Numbered from the stretch's first letter, positions 39,420 to 50,066 are shown. The stretch: DNA of 64,000 nt from Paralichthys olivaceus (GCF_024713975.1 NC_091108.1:5323001-5387000), one strand, 5' to 3'. Notes: generated by a model not told the origin, from the letters alone. Translations and numbers: made by a program.

Positions 39420-40715
39420 TCAATTCTGATTCATTTCAAAGTTTCAAAGGTTTCAAAGGTTTTATTTGTCATCTGCACAACAGATACAGCGTACATGTTG
39501 GCAATGAAAATCTTAAATCCCAGGCACCTCAAGCAACCCAACATGTAAGTGTCATAAAATAAGAGTAACTAAAAATACAAATAACATACACTGGTGCAAA
39601 TGAAACAATAATTACAAATGTCAGTACTAGTGCAAAAAAAGTAAACATTATAAGGTGCAAAAAAATAAAATAAAACATTATAATAAAATAATAAATCATT
39701 ATAAGGTGCTAAAATGAGATATATACATGTCAGGATTTAGCAGCAGTAATGGGGAGGTATGGACAGATATGAATTATTGCACTCATTATATTGGTTGGAA
39801 ATATGATGAGTAGAAACGACAATGACAGAATGAGAATTATTGTAAACTAAATAAATAAATCTCAATTTTTTCTTATGAATAATATAATGTGTAAATAAAT
39901 ATGTTGTTTTAAACAGATGTAGTGACCTTCACAGACCTCAGGAGTTCAGCAGTCTTACAGCCTGTGGGATAAAGCTGTCCCTGAGTCTTGTGGTCTTGGT
40001 CCGGATGCTGCGGTACCGTCTGCCAGACGGCAGCAGTGAGAACAGTTTGTTGCTGGGGTGATGGGGGTCTTTCAGTATCCTGTGAGCCTTCTTCCTACAA
40101 CGCTGGGTGTAGAGGTCCATGGATGGTAGCTCCGTCCTGGTGATGTGCTGAGCAGTTTTCACCACCCTCTGCAGAGTCTTACGGTTGAGGGCGGTGCAAC
40201 TGCCGTACCAGGCCGTGATGCAGCCGGTCAGGATACTCTCGATGGTGCACCTGTAGAAGTTGCAGAGTATCCTGGAGTCCACGTTGAACCTCCGCAGCCT
40301 GCGGAGGTAGAAGAGCCGCTGACGAGCTGTCTTTGTGATGACTCTGGTGTGATGAGTCCATGTCAGGTCTTCAGTGATGTGAACCCCGAGGAACCTGAAG
40401 CTGCTGACTCTCTCCACAGGAGTCCCATCGATGGTGATGGGGGCGTGTCCGTCTCTCTGCTTCTTCCTGTAATCCACAATCAGCTCCTTGGTTTTGCTGA
40501 CGTTGAGATGGAGGTTGTTGTCCTGACACCAAGATGTCAGGGCTCTGACCTCCTCTCTGTAGGCCGTCTTGTCGCCGTCTTTGATCAGGCCCATGACGGT
40601 GGTGTCGTCAGCAAACTTGATGATGGTGTTGGAGCTGTATGTGGCCACGCAGTCGTGCTTGAACAGGGAGTAGAGGAGAGGGCTGAGCTCAACAGGTTTA
40701 AAAGCAATGCCGAAA
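39420..40715 (-). mobile_element. 5'-truncated non-LTR retrotransposon (LINE, L2/Rex1-like)
   Basis: An open frame at 39938-40648 (236 aa) carries the end of a reverse transcriptase. It has the FADD box (KFADDTTVMGLI), SKTKELIVDYRKKQ, FRFLGVHITEDLTW, YGSCTALNRKTLQRVVKTAQ and the common terminal motif RLRDSFIPQAVRLLNS. In-frame similarity continues to about 40700 (LSPLLYSLFKHDC), where the copy is cut off, so the endonuclease and most of the RT are missing. The 3' untranslated part runs left to about 39420, ending in a repeated 'tttcaaaggt' stretch near 39435-39465. The frame is open over the remaining part, so the copy is not very old. Clade assignment is from memory. Confidence 0.85.
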
Positions 40716-40793
40716 TGTAGATCAGTTAAAATGACTTTTTAAAAACCAGTGTTTATTTTCAGTGAGGAGACTTTAAGAATATGAAGTTTGTTC

Positions 40794-40974
40794 AGGGGCG
40801 GACTGGGACAATAATTCAGGCCGGGAATTCGATTCATTTCCAGGCCACACTTCACACATAGACCTGACCTCTAAATTTGAAGGCTAACCCTATCTGTTGA
40901 TGTAACGGTTGTGACTAGTAAACAAGTGGGCGGTGCAGTAAGTCACTGCCCTCTGCCATCTTTTCAGTGACGTC
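40794..40974 (+). mobile_element. hAT-type transposon terminal fragment
   Basis: Begins 'caggggcggactgggacaat', followed by 'aattcaggccgggaattc'. This is the typical inverted end of abundant fish hAT elements. The matching opposite end (ccgcccctg) was not found cleanly. The fragment directly abuts the left border of duplicated segment A. Confidence 0.55.
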
Positions 40975-41435
40975 ATCTTTGTCAAGTGCCATAAGAATCT
41001 CCTTTTCAGTTTCTTTTAAATGAAACATTTATTTTGAAAAATATCACTATGCATCAAGAACATTAAAGTCCAACAATTGTAAAACACGCAAGACATTGTC
41101 TTTGTGCTTCACAGCCATAATGAATCCTTTGCTTGTTTCCTAATGAGAAAAACCACAGCCTCTTTCCAACCAACTGGCAGCTTCCCATACGTTATCAGAA
41201 CTATGGATTTGAATAAGTGCTTTCGCTATCATCTCTGCCTTCTCTTCCTGAGACACTGCTGCATCCTCCCCCATCTTCAGTGATACTGTCATTCGCTTCT
41301 AATTCCCCTAATGCTCCTAATCCTGCCCCAAACATTTCCCTCCCTATTGTATTACACAAAAAAAACTGAAACACTTTTTTACTTTTTGTACGATTATCAT
41401 AACCCCTGCTTGCGCTTCTTTATACTTGATTCAGG

Positions 41436-41629
41436 CCCCCTCCTTTGATTTTGTGTGCCCCTGTCCTATAATATTGTGACCCGCCCCCTCCTTTGATTTT
41501 GTGTGCCACTGTTCTATAATTTTATGACCCGCCCCATTCCTTTGATTTTGTGTGCCTTTGTCCTATGATTTTGTGACCCGCCCCATTCCTTTGATTTTGT
41601 GTGACTTTGTCATATGATTTGTGTGCCCC
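41436..41629. repeat. 48-bp minisatellite, copy A promoter side
   Basis: Four units starting at 41436, 41484, 41532 and 41581. The core is 'cctttgattttgtgtgcc', then 'tcctataattttgtgacccg'. It ends about 65 bp before the start codon of the ORF at 41693. Confidence 0.9.
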
Positions 41630-41692
41630 AAAGAAGAAGAACCAAGTCTGAGAAATCATTTATCTAAAGCAAGCGGGCAGTGAAACAGCAGT

Positions 41693-42994
41693 ATGAATAG
41701 TATGAACAGTATGGCACAGGACAGTTTCAACGCTTCTCTGAGTAATTCAGAGATAACAGAAACAACACAAATGATTTCCATGTCACAGTGTCGAGAAGCG
41801 TCTGTGTTTGAGGACAGCTGTGTCTGTATCAACAATGAAGAGCTACGACAGAAGCTGGTAGAAATACAGCAGATGGCAGGGATGCTGCAGACAAAGAACA
41901 AAATACTAATGAAATCAGTGCATGATGGAAAGAAAATTAACCGCACTATCTACCAAGTCCTAACATGGAAGAAAGTTGAATTTGAGGACGCATTTGATGT
42001 TATACAGACAAAGATAGACGATGTAAGTGCAAGAGTTCTGAATCAGCGGAAAAGTTGCAACTGCAGTATCTGTGATGAAGTATCAGAGAGGGTGGTTGGA
42101 TTTGACAACCAAGTAAAGAAGCTGAGGATGGACAACAGAAATCTGTTGAATTTATATACACAGCAGGAATACTCCAACTGCACTACCTTAGAGTCGTTGG
42201 CTGAAAATGGGAAACAGACAGAGATGCTGGAGATGATCGAAGAAAACCTGTTGGTGAGAATGCAGAGTCTGCAGGAGAGAGAGGAAAGTCTGAGACATAA
42301 GGATGAACGTGAAACGTTCATGAAATGTGAACTTGAGGCAATGAATGAACATAAGAAAAGAGAGATTTACAGATTGAGAGCAGAGGTTTGTACTCTTAAA
42401 GACAAATTAGATGATGCTGAGGAAGTCATCAAGGTTGGAGTTCAGAGAACACATGAGCTGACTTGTGTGAAATCTCTGATGGAGAAGAAACAGGCAGAAG
42501 TCAACAAGTTGACCAACATACTGCAAAAAAGAAATGAACATGAAAAACTCCTGAACCAGCAGAATACAATACTTATGGATGACCTGGCCAAACGTAAGTC
42601 ACAGAGAGACAAACAATACAAAGAGAACAAAATGCTGAAGACATCACAGCAAAATCTTCTGTGCCAACTTCAGGAGGCGGATCTGCTCATCCTCAACAAA
42701 GATGAGCTCATAACAAAGAATAAACGGGAAATTGCTGACTATGAGAAAACCATTGAGGAGCAGCATTTACTCACAGATGATTTGAGGAAAACAGTCCGTG
42801 ACCTAAAGGACCAAGTGGAGGAATCTCAGCTAAATCTTATCAAGGAGCAAACCACGGATAATCATCTCAATCTGCAAGAGGAATTGAAAACATCGATTCA
42901 GCAGGAGGAGGAAAAGACAAAACCTAATTTTCTGTGGTTTCTGAGTATGGTTTTGTTTACTGTTACCCTTGTAGTGAGTTTCTTTATTTTCTAA
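41693..42994 (+). CDS. Tail-anchored coiled-coil protein, copy A (433 aa), family unrecognised
   Basis: Uninterrupted single-exon frame starting MNSMNSMAQDSFNASLSNSE. Residues about 45-405 are predicted coiled coil by eye (heptads rich in K/E/L/Q, e.g. LRMDNRNLLNLYTQQEYSNC, EIYRLRAEVCTLKDKLDDAE). The only hydrophobic stretch is the last 21 residues (from FLWFLSMVLFTV to SFFIF), so the protein ends at its membrane anchor. No signal peptide, hence a tail-anchored topology with the coiled coil in the cytosol is likely. Copy B at 47223 is about 93% identical but continues 30 residues further; here a TAA stands in the place of codons read through in B. An AATAAA lies at 43095-43100. The start is the first of three nearby Met codons. 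Not obviously a transposon protein. Function unknown. Confidence 0.75.
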   Translation: MNSMNSMAQDSFNASLSNSEITETTQMISMSQCREASVFEDSCVCINNEELRQKLVEIQQMAGMLQTKNKILMKSVHDGKKINRTIYQVLTWKKVEFEDAFDVIQTKIDDVSARVLNQRKSCNCSICDEVSERVVGFDNQVKKLRMDNRNLLNLYTQQEYSNCTTLESLAENGKQTEMLEMIEENLLVRMQSLQEREESLRHKDERETFMKCELEAMNEHKKREIYRLRAEVCTLKDKLDDAEEVIKVGVQRTHELTCVKSLMEKKQAEVNKLTNILQKRNEHEKLLNQQNTILMDDLAKRKSQRDKQYKENKMLKTSQQNLLCQLQEADLLILNKDELITKNKREIADYEKTIEEQHLLTDDLRKTVRDLKDQVEESQLNLIKEQTTDNHLNLQEELKTSIQQEEEKTKPNFLWFLSMVLFTVTLVVSFFIF

Positions 42995-43799
42995 TCTTTC
43001 CTGACCAATGGACTGGTGTACAGCTGCAACATTAACTGCGAGTTTGTACAGCCCTTCTACAACTTACTTAAATGCTATGTAAGTTATAGACAACAATAAA
43101 TGCGAAAAAAGTTGTGAAACGCCTCCATCAAAGTCGAATAATAGATCTGGGTCCCGACCATGGCCTGCCTATTGGTGACCTATGACCTAGAGTGATAAAC
43201 TCCTCTGGTTTCTGGCCTTGATGGAACAGAAGTAGAAGCAGAATTCAAGCTCTCAGGTCCACCTCAGAGGTCAAGAGGAGGACCTCATGGACCTACAGCA
43301 GTCTGCAGCTGTTAGGGTTCATCTACAAGCTTGTCCAGCTGTTGAGGGTCTACTACAGGAGTCACAAGCTATTTGGGTTCTTACACCGTGTTCCAACATA
43401 TGTATTGAGTTTCGTGACTTTTCGAGCATGTTTAGCCCCCAAAAATGTGATCAATTGTAAAAACGGCTTTTGGTGCATTGCTACTGCAACAACGTTCAAC
43501 AAAAAGGTATGATGTGCATGAATCAACAACAATGACCCCTTCATCCAAAATGGCTGACTTTCTGTTGTGTTTGGAATGTAGGTCCTCAAGACTTTTTTGT
43601 ACATCTCAGCATGAGACATATGCCCAAATATTTTAGTGCATTTTGGTAAGATGTACCGCAGGGCCTGCACTTCAGGGGGCGAAGTCAATTGGCCACAACC
43701 ATACACGAAAACCATTTGACAGGTAAATGTCTTTCTTTCAAGTTTCAGCAAAAGTTCTGCATCTTTAGGCCGCCAAATAAGCGATTCATTGGAGACATT

Positions 43800-46515
43800 A
43801 AAAACATAATGAAACAATGGTGTGGTTATGTTTGATTAATGGGAATTTACACTGCAACAGCCTATCACGGCCTTACTGAAAACGTTAGATTATGTAGGCC
43901 TACGTAACGTAGCCTATGTCAATAACGTCACGCAACAGTTACCGCACATTTTGAATGAATGAATGAATCTGCGAATCTGTGAGTTGTCGCTGGCTTTCTT
44001 AATATTTCTATTCCGTTGCTGTTATGGATATACGCAAGTAAAAACCCACCGACAGTCACCTCTGCAAAATCACATCAACCAACGCCTCCTGATGTTGTCA
44101 ACAGAGAAGGACAACAGTTTGAGCCAGAGCCCGTTGCTAGCAGCTCCGCAGAGCCCAACCCCGGCAGCAGCCATAGAGTGGAGGCTACCAGCAGCAGGTC
44201 AAGTGCAACCGCGACTGGGGCAGTATTGGGGCCACAGCTGCCTGTTGTATCTGTGAGTGACCTCGGCACAGACAACACCAAACAGGTTGTCTTGAAAAAA
44301 TATCCTGTCAAAATGTTTGGCTCAAAAAACGGATAATTTTCCTCTAGCTGGTATTTGAACAGGGACTGGTTTGAGTACTTGGTGGAAAAGGACGCCGCAT
44401 TTTGTCATGCCTGCAGAAAATACAGATCTGTATCATCAGATGAGACCTTCTCCATTAAGGGATTTAATGACTGGAAACATGCCATTGAAACAGGCAAGGG
44501 CTTAAATAAGAATGCGGCTTCAAAAGAACATTTAGCCTGTGAAGCAATGTGGAGAGATTTGCAAAAACTTAGAGAGACAGTAAAAGAGAACTAACGAGGA
44601 TTACAAAAACAATCCCACAGAATAAACGCTATACCAGCCCACAGATACAAAACGAGATAATCGAAATGATGAGCAAACTTGTGACAGAGGAAATAGTGAG
44701 ACAAGTCGGAGGTAGCTGGTATTCAATTAAAGTGGATGACACACAGGATCCTTTAGGCCAAGAAAATATATCTATAGTGGTGCGTTTTGTTGACGATAAC
44801 TGTGGTGTGTGTGAGCGCTTCTTGGTAATGGCCACATCATGTCTGGCAGGCATGGTGGTGTGCAGAAATTGCTCCAAAACAAGCTGGATCGTAACATACC
44901 ATATATTCACAGCTTTAATCACCAGCTTCATCTGGTTGTGATTCATGCTATGCCCAGTGAAGCAGCTGTGGTGGAATTTTTTGGAGTATGCAAAAAAAAA
45001 AGTACAGCATGTACAACTTCATCAGGAAGCCCACCGTCGCTATGTTGTACAAAGGTGAGACCCTGAAACGTCTCTTGGACCAGAGATGGACTGGCCACTT
45101 GGCAACGGTCAAAGTTGTGGTGAGCAGTTTTCAGGACATATTCACATTACTGACCGAGGTGGAGAACACACGAGGCCTTGGAGCGGAGGTGCGTGTCGAG
45201 GCTACGGGGCTGCTTCGTGCCATTACGCAGAGCAGTTTTCTGTTCATTGCGCACCTTGTTATGAAACTGTTGTCACTTTTCGAGCCACCGAACAGACTAC
45301 TACAAGCCGAAGATATGGACTTGTTCACTGCGGGGACACTTGTGAACAGTGCTTCTGACTGTGTGAAGACACTGCGCACAGAAAATGAATTTTCTGCGCT
45401 GTGGGATCTCCGCGCTCCTCCAGCCACAGCCAGCGGGGCTGTGCCAGCGACCGGCCCGGTCCAAGCAAGAGAAGACAGACAGTAAACAAGAACCTCTGTG
45501 AATTTGCAGTTGAAGAAACAATTGGGCAGCCACAGAGTGACATAGACGAAAAGACCGAGTTCAAGAGGTTATTTTACAGTGTTATCGATGCTGTGCAAGG
45601 AGGGATGGATGCGCGTTTTGGAGAGCGCACTGGCTGCTTTGAACCCAGAGGCCGAGAAAAATTTCCTGGACCCATCAAAGGTAACCCCTCTACTGGAATT
45701 AGCTGGAGCTGACGTGGTTGAATCTGAATATGTTGTGGCCCATGAGTTCCTGTTGAAGAAAATGACTGACACCCCGGTTCCCCCCGAAGATGGAAAATGG
45801 ACTATAGCCAACATCCTACGCACATTCAACTGTGCACTCCAGGCTATGCCGACTGTTGTCACAGCATACACCCTTGCCCTAACTTTAGGAGCTTCCACAG
45901 CAGTATGTGAAAACTCATTTTCCACGCTCAAAAGGGTGTTCTCAGAGCATCGGCGCAGTATGCTGCACAGACACAAGGCCCAGCTTATTCAGCTCGCTTT
46001 TGAAAAGGACCTCACTCACAGGTTCAAGTCCCAGTGGAAGGATTCATTGATGAGGAGGTTCAGTTCGGAGAAACGCCGCCTCCCACTGTACTGACACAGG
46101 ATGGACTGGAGAGAGGACAGCGCTGCCTCCACTAAAAGTAGGTTCAAAGTGCGTGTGTGTGTGTGTATGCACACGTGCGTGCGTGCGTGTGCATAATGGA
46201 AATGCATATCCCTCTGCTGACTGTTATAAAATGCACCCGCCATTGTGCTTTTTCAGTTTGAGAGACGGTTCTGGTGTTACATCTATGTTGCATAGTCAAG
46301 TGTTTTGTGGATAACATTGCTTAAATGTTATTTATTACTTTAAATTATGAAGACTATAGCTGGTCATTTTGCTGTTGGTTATGTTTAACGTGATGGTTAC
46401 GTTATCAGTGCTGCGCGAATAAAGTATAGGATTATGGCTAGAAAAAATGGTGCCCTCCCATGCATTTGATATGCCCCCCTTAACACTGAGGTCTGGCGAC
46501 GGGTCTGGCACAAAA
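43800..46515 (+). mobile_element. Decayed hAT-superfamily DNA transposon between the two gene copies
   Basis: Holds disjoint pieces of a hAT transposase on the plus strand, in order. First, a TTF-type zinc finger region at 44355-44594 (WFEYLVEKDAAFCHACRKYR ... GFNDWKHAIETG). Next, a catalytic-domain remnant near 44640-44860 (GSWYSIKVDDTQDPLGQENI). Then a middle part around 44990-45480. Last, a C-terminal dimerisation region at 45579-46094 (TLGASTAVCENSFSTLKRVF, EHRRSMLHRHKAQL). The frame changes at least three times and stops intervene, so it is not functional. The right end 'acactgaggtctggcgacgg' near 46484-46504 resembles a worn hAT end. The left end is not clear. It resembles the ZMYM-like hAT group. 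Confidence 0.85.
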
Positions 46516-46966
46516 CCATCTTGTCAAGTGCCATAAGAATCTTCTTTTCAGTTTCTTTTAAATGAAACATTTATTTTGAAAAATATCACTATGCATCAAG
46601 AACATTGAAGTCCAACAATTGTAAAACACACGTCTTTGTGCTTCACAGCCATAATGAATCCTTCCCTGGTTTCCTAAAGAGAAAAACCACAGCCTCTTTC
46701 CAACCAACTGGCAACTTCCCATACGTTATCAGAACTATGGATTTGAATAAGTGCTTTCGCTATCATCTCTGCCTTCTCTTCCTGAGACACTGCTGCATTC
46801 TCCCCCATCTTCAGTGATACTGTCATTCCCTTCTGATTCCCCTAATGCTCCTAATCCTGTCCCAAACATTTCCCTCCCTATTGTATTACACACAAAAAAG
46901 AACAACTTTTTACTTTTTGTACGATTATCGTAACCCCTGCTTGCGCTTCTTTATACTTGATTCAGG

Positions 46967-47159
46967 CCCCCTCCTTTGATTTTGTGTGCCACTGTCCTAT
47001 AATTTTGTGACCCGCCCCCTCCTTTGATTTTGTGTGCCCCTGTCCTATAATTTTGTGACCCGCCCCCTCCTTTGATTTTGTGTGCCACTGTTCTATAATT
47101 TTGTGACCCGCCCCATTCCTTTGATTTTGTGTGCCTTTGTCCTATGATTTGTGTGCCCC
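46967..47159. repeat. 48-bp minisatellite, copy B promoter side
   Basis: Four units starting at 46967, 47015, 47063 and 47111. Unit variants differ in order from copy A: three 'cccctcc' types and one 'ccccattcc' type here, two and two in A. The repetitive minus-strand frame (QNYRTVAHKIKGGG) is a by-product. Confidence 0.9.
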
Positions 47160-47222
47160 AAAGAAGAAGAACCAAGTCTGAGAGATCATTCATCTAAAGC
47201 AAGCGGGCAGTGAAACAGCAGT

Positions 47223-48617
47223 ATGAATAGTATGAACAGTATGGCACAGGACGGTTTCAACGCTTCTCTGAGTAATTCAGAGATAACAGAAACAACACAA
47301 ATGATTTCCATGTCACAGTCTCGAGAAGCGTCCGTGTTTGAGGACAGCTGTGTCTGTATCAATAATGAAGAGCTACAACAGAAGCTGGTTGAAATACAGC
47401 AGATGGCAGGGATGCTGCAGACAAAGAACAAAATACTAATGAAATCAGTGCATGATGGAAAGAAAATGAACCACTGCACTATCTACCAAGTCCTAACATG
47501 GAAGAACGCTGAATTTGAGGATGCATTTGATGTATTACAGACAAAGATAGACGATGTAAGTGCAAGAGTTCTGAATCTGCAGAAGAGTTGCAACTGCAGT
47601 ACCTGTGATGAAGTATCAGAGAGGGTGGTTGGATTTGACAACCAAGTAAAGAAGCTGAGGATGGACAACAGAAATCTGTTGAATTTATATACACAGCAGG
47701 AATACTCCAACTGCACTACCTTAGAGTCGTTGGCTGAAAATGGGAAACAGACAGAGATGCTGGAGATGATCGAAGAAAACCTGTTGGTGAGAATGCAGAG
47801 TCTGCAGGAGAGAGAGGAAAGTCTGAGACATAAGGATGAACGTGAAACGTTCATGAAATGTGAACTTGAGGCAATGAATGAACATAAGAAAAGAGAGATT
47901 TACAGATTGAGAGCAGAGGTTTGTACTCTTAAAGACAAATTAGATGATGCTGAGGAAGTCATCAAGGTTGGAGTTCAGAGAACACATGAGCTGACTTGTG
48001 TGAAATCTCTGATGGAGAAGAAAAAGGCAGAAGTCAACAAGTTGACCAACATACTGCAAAAAAGAAACGAACAAGAAAAACTCCTAAAGCAGCAGAATAT
48101 AATACTTATGGATGACCTGGCCAAACGTAAGTCACAGAGAGACAAACAATACAAAGAGAACAAAATGCTGAAGACATCACAGCAAAATGTTCTGTGCCAA
48201 CTTCAGGAAGGAGATCTGCTCATCCTCAAGAAAGATGAGCTCATAACAAAGCAAAGCAGGGAAATTGCTGACTATGAGAAAACCATTGAGGAGCAGCATT
48301 TACTCACAGATGATTTGAGGAAAACAGTCTGTGACCTAAAGGACCAAGTGGAGGAATCTCAGCTAAATCTTATCAAGGAGCAAACCAGGGATAATCATCT
48401 CAATCTGCAAGAGGAATTGAAAATATCAATTCAGCAGGAGGAGGAAAAGACAAAACCTAATTTTCTGTGGTTTCTGAAATGGTTTTTGTTTATTGTTACC
48501 CTTGTAGTGAGTTTCGTTATTTTAGAGTCTTTCCTGACCAATGGACTGGTGTACAGCTGCAACATTAACTGCGAGTTTGTACAGCCCTTCTACAACTTCC
48601 ACCCAAAACCTTTTTAA
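47223..48617 (+). CDS. Tail-anchored coiled-coil protein, copy B (464 aa), family unrecognised
   Basis: Uninterrupted single-exon frame, paralogous to 41693-42994. About 30 substitutions over the shared part, plus one extra codon (KKMNHCTI against KKINRTI). Coiled coil over residues about 45-405, then a membrane segment at about 414-434 (FLWFLKWFLFIVTLVVSF...). A 30-residue C-terminal tail follows (ESFLTNGLVYSCNINCEFVQ, ending PFYNFHPKPF). If tail-anchored in the ER or nuclear envelope, that tail would be luminal. Its size and the YSC...F...F...P pattern are loosely KASH-like, but the usual PPPX end is absent. The tail's last codons lie at the point where copies A and B stop aligning. An AATAAA occurs at 48789-48794. 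Function unknown. Confidence 0.75.
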   Translation: MNSMNSMAQDGFNASLSNSEITETTQMISMSQSREASVFEDSCVCINNEELQQKLVEIQQMAGMLQTKNKILMKSVHDGKKMNHCTIYQVLTWKNAEFEDAFDVLQTKIDDVSARVLNLQKSCNCSTCDEVSERVVGFDNQVKKLRMDNRNLLNLYTQQEYSNCTTLESLAENGKQTEMLEMIEENLLVRMQSLQEREESLRHKDERETFMKCELEAMNEHKKREIYRLRAEVCTLKDKLDDAEEVIKVGVQRTHELTCVKSLMEKKKAEVNKLTNILQKRNEQEKLLKQQNIILMDDLAKRKSQRDKQYKENKMLKTSQQNVLCQLQEGDLLILKKDELITKQSREIADYEKTIEEQHLLTDDLRKTVCDLKDQVEESQLNLIKEQTRDNHLNLQEELKISIQQEEEKTKPNFLWFLKWFLFIVTLVVSFVILESFLTNGLVYSCNINCEFVQPFYNFHPKPF

Positions 48618-50050
48618 AGAAGTCAGAATACCTGGATCAAGGGTATTCAAATGGAATTCAAAGACGTCGAGTGAGAGAGAATTTCCTTACATAATGTGTT
48701 ATGATTCAGTGCCATATATTTTGAAGTAGCTCAGTAGTTGTATAACTAGTATCAATGTTTGTCAAATGTCTATATAAAGTCAAAAACCAAATAAAAAACA
48801 ATTCAATTGAATTTCAACAATTTTATTAATTTTCACATTGAACTGGAGGGTACTCTAAGTCTAGTTATTTTCTCGTTTCAAGTAAAATAGGGTTTGCATT
48901 TAAAAACAAAATAAAGAGCTTTTGAAAAAGGCATCTTAAAATAAAGTGCTTAATTTTAGAAATAATTAATTAAAAGGTGTAGTTTTCTTTTTCTTAACTA
49001 TATTTCACATATAAACAATCTAAACAAATATTAACAACTAAACAGCTTAAACAAACTTTCCTCTTTGTTTCCCACTTTCTCTTGTTCATTGAGAGAAGTA
49101 AGCTCTACCTCGTGCTGCCAGGGTTTACTACTAAAGAGAACAAATGCTATGTAAGTTATAGACAACCATAAATGCGAAAAAAGTTGTGAAATGCCTGCAT
49201 CAAAGTCGAATAATAGATCTGGGTCCCGACTATGGCCTGCCTATTGGTGACCTATGACCTAGAGTGATAAACTCCTCTGGTTTCTGGCCTTGATGGAACA
49301 GAAGTAGAAGCAGAATTCAAGCTCTCAGGTCCACCTCAGAGGTCAAGAGGAGGACCTCATGGACCTACAGCAGTCTGCAGCTGTTAGGGTTCATCTACAA
49401 GATTGTCCAGCTGTTGAGGGTCTACTACAGGAGTCACAAGCTATTTGGGTTCTTACACCGTGTTCCAACATATGTAATGAGTTTCGTGACTTTTTGAGCA
49501 TGTTTAGCCCCCAAAAATGTGATCAATTGTAAAAATGGAGAATCAACTTTTGGTGAATTGCTAATGCAACAACGTTCAACAGCTGACTTTCTGTTAGGTT
49601 TGGAATAAAGGTCCCCCAGACTTTTTTGTACATCTCGTCATGAGACATGCCCAACTATTTTAGTGCATTTTAGTAAGAGGTACCGCAGGGCCTGCACTTC
49701 AGGGGGCGCTATAAAGTCAATTTGGCACACCCCTAAGTGAAAACCATTTGATAAGTAAAATTCTTTCTTTCAAGTTTCAGCAAAAGTTCTGCATCTTTAG
49801 GCCGCCAAATAAGTGATTCATTGGATTCATTGCAGACAAGGCTCCTCAGTTCTAGCACTGCTAAATTTTAACTTTTAAATTCTGTATTATTTTCATCCCA
49901 GGTCTAATTTTCTTTAGTCATTATCATTTGAATCCAATTTCAACTATGTAAAGCAGTTTGTAACTGTGTTTTGAAAATTACAGCATAATAAATGTTAGCT
50001 ACAGTGTGTGTAATGGTTGAAATAAAGTCACACCCATACAAACAACTTCA
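48618..50050. other. Downstream flank of copy B
   Basis: 48618-49141 is B-specific AT-rich DNA without a recognised element. 49145-49827 aligns with the flank of copy A (43085-43793). 49828-50050 is unique and leads to the tmem59 3' end. No coding exon seen. Confidence 0.5.
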
Positions 50051-50060
50051 CTCCACTGTA

Positions 50061-50066
50061 TTTATT
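50061..50066 (-). terminator. tmem59: tmem59 poly(A) signal
   Basis: Minus-strand AATAAA about 540 bp beyond the stop; the interval would be the 3' UTR. Confidence 0.5.

Larger units (their letters stand above)
40975..43793. repeat. Duplicated segment, copy A
   Basis: Aligns from 'gtcaagtgccataagaatct' (40981) to 'aggccgccaaataagcgatt' near 43790 with 46517-49827. It holds a complete coiled-coil gene with about 700 bp upstream and 800 bp downstream. Compared with copy B it lacks about 540 bp right after the coding region. Confidence 0.9.
46517..49827. repeat. Duplicated segment, copy B
   Basis: Counterpart of 40975-43793, in direct orientation about 5.5 kb away. It contains about 540 bp (48600-49141) that copy A lacks; that insert shows no recognised element. 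Confidence 0.9.

Noticed and set aside
40145-40720. 191-aa plus-strand frame
   Set aside because: Antisense shadow of the LINE reverse transcriptase on the minus strand.
46951-47193. Repetitive 80-aa frame with QNYRTVAHKIKGGG units
   Set aside because: Produced by the 48-bp minisatellite upstream of copy B.
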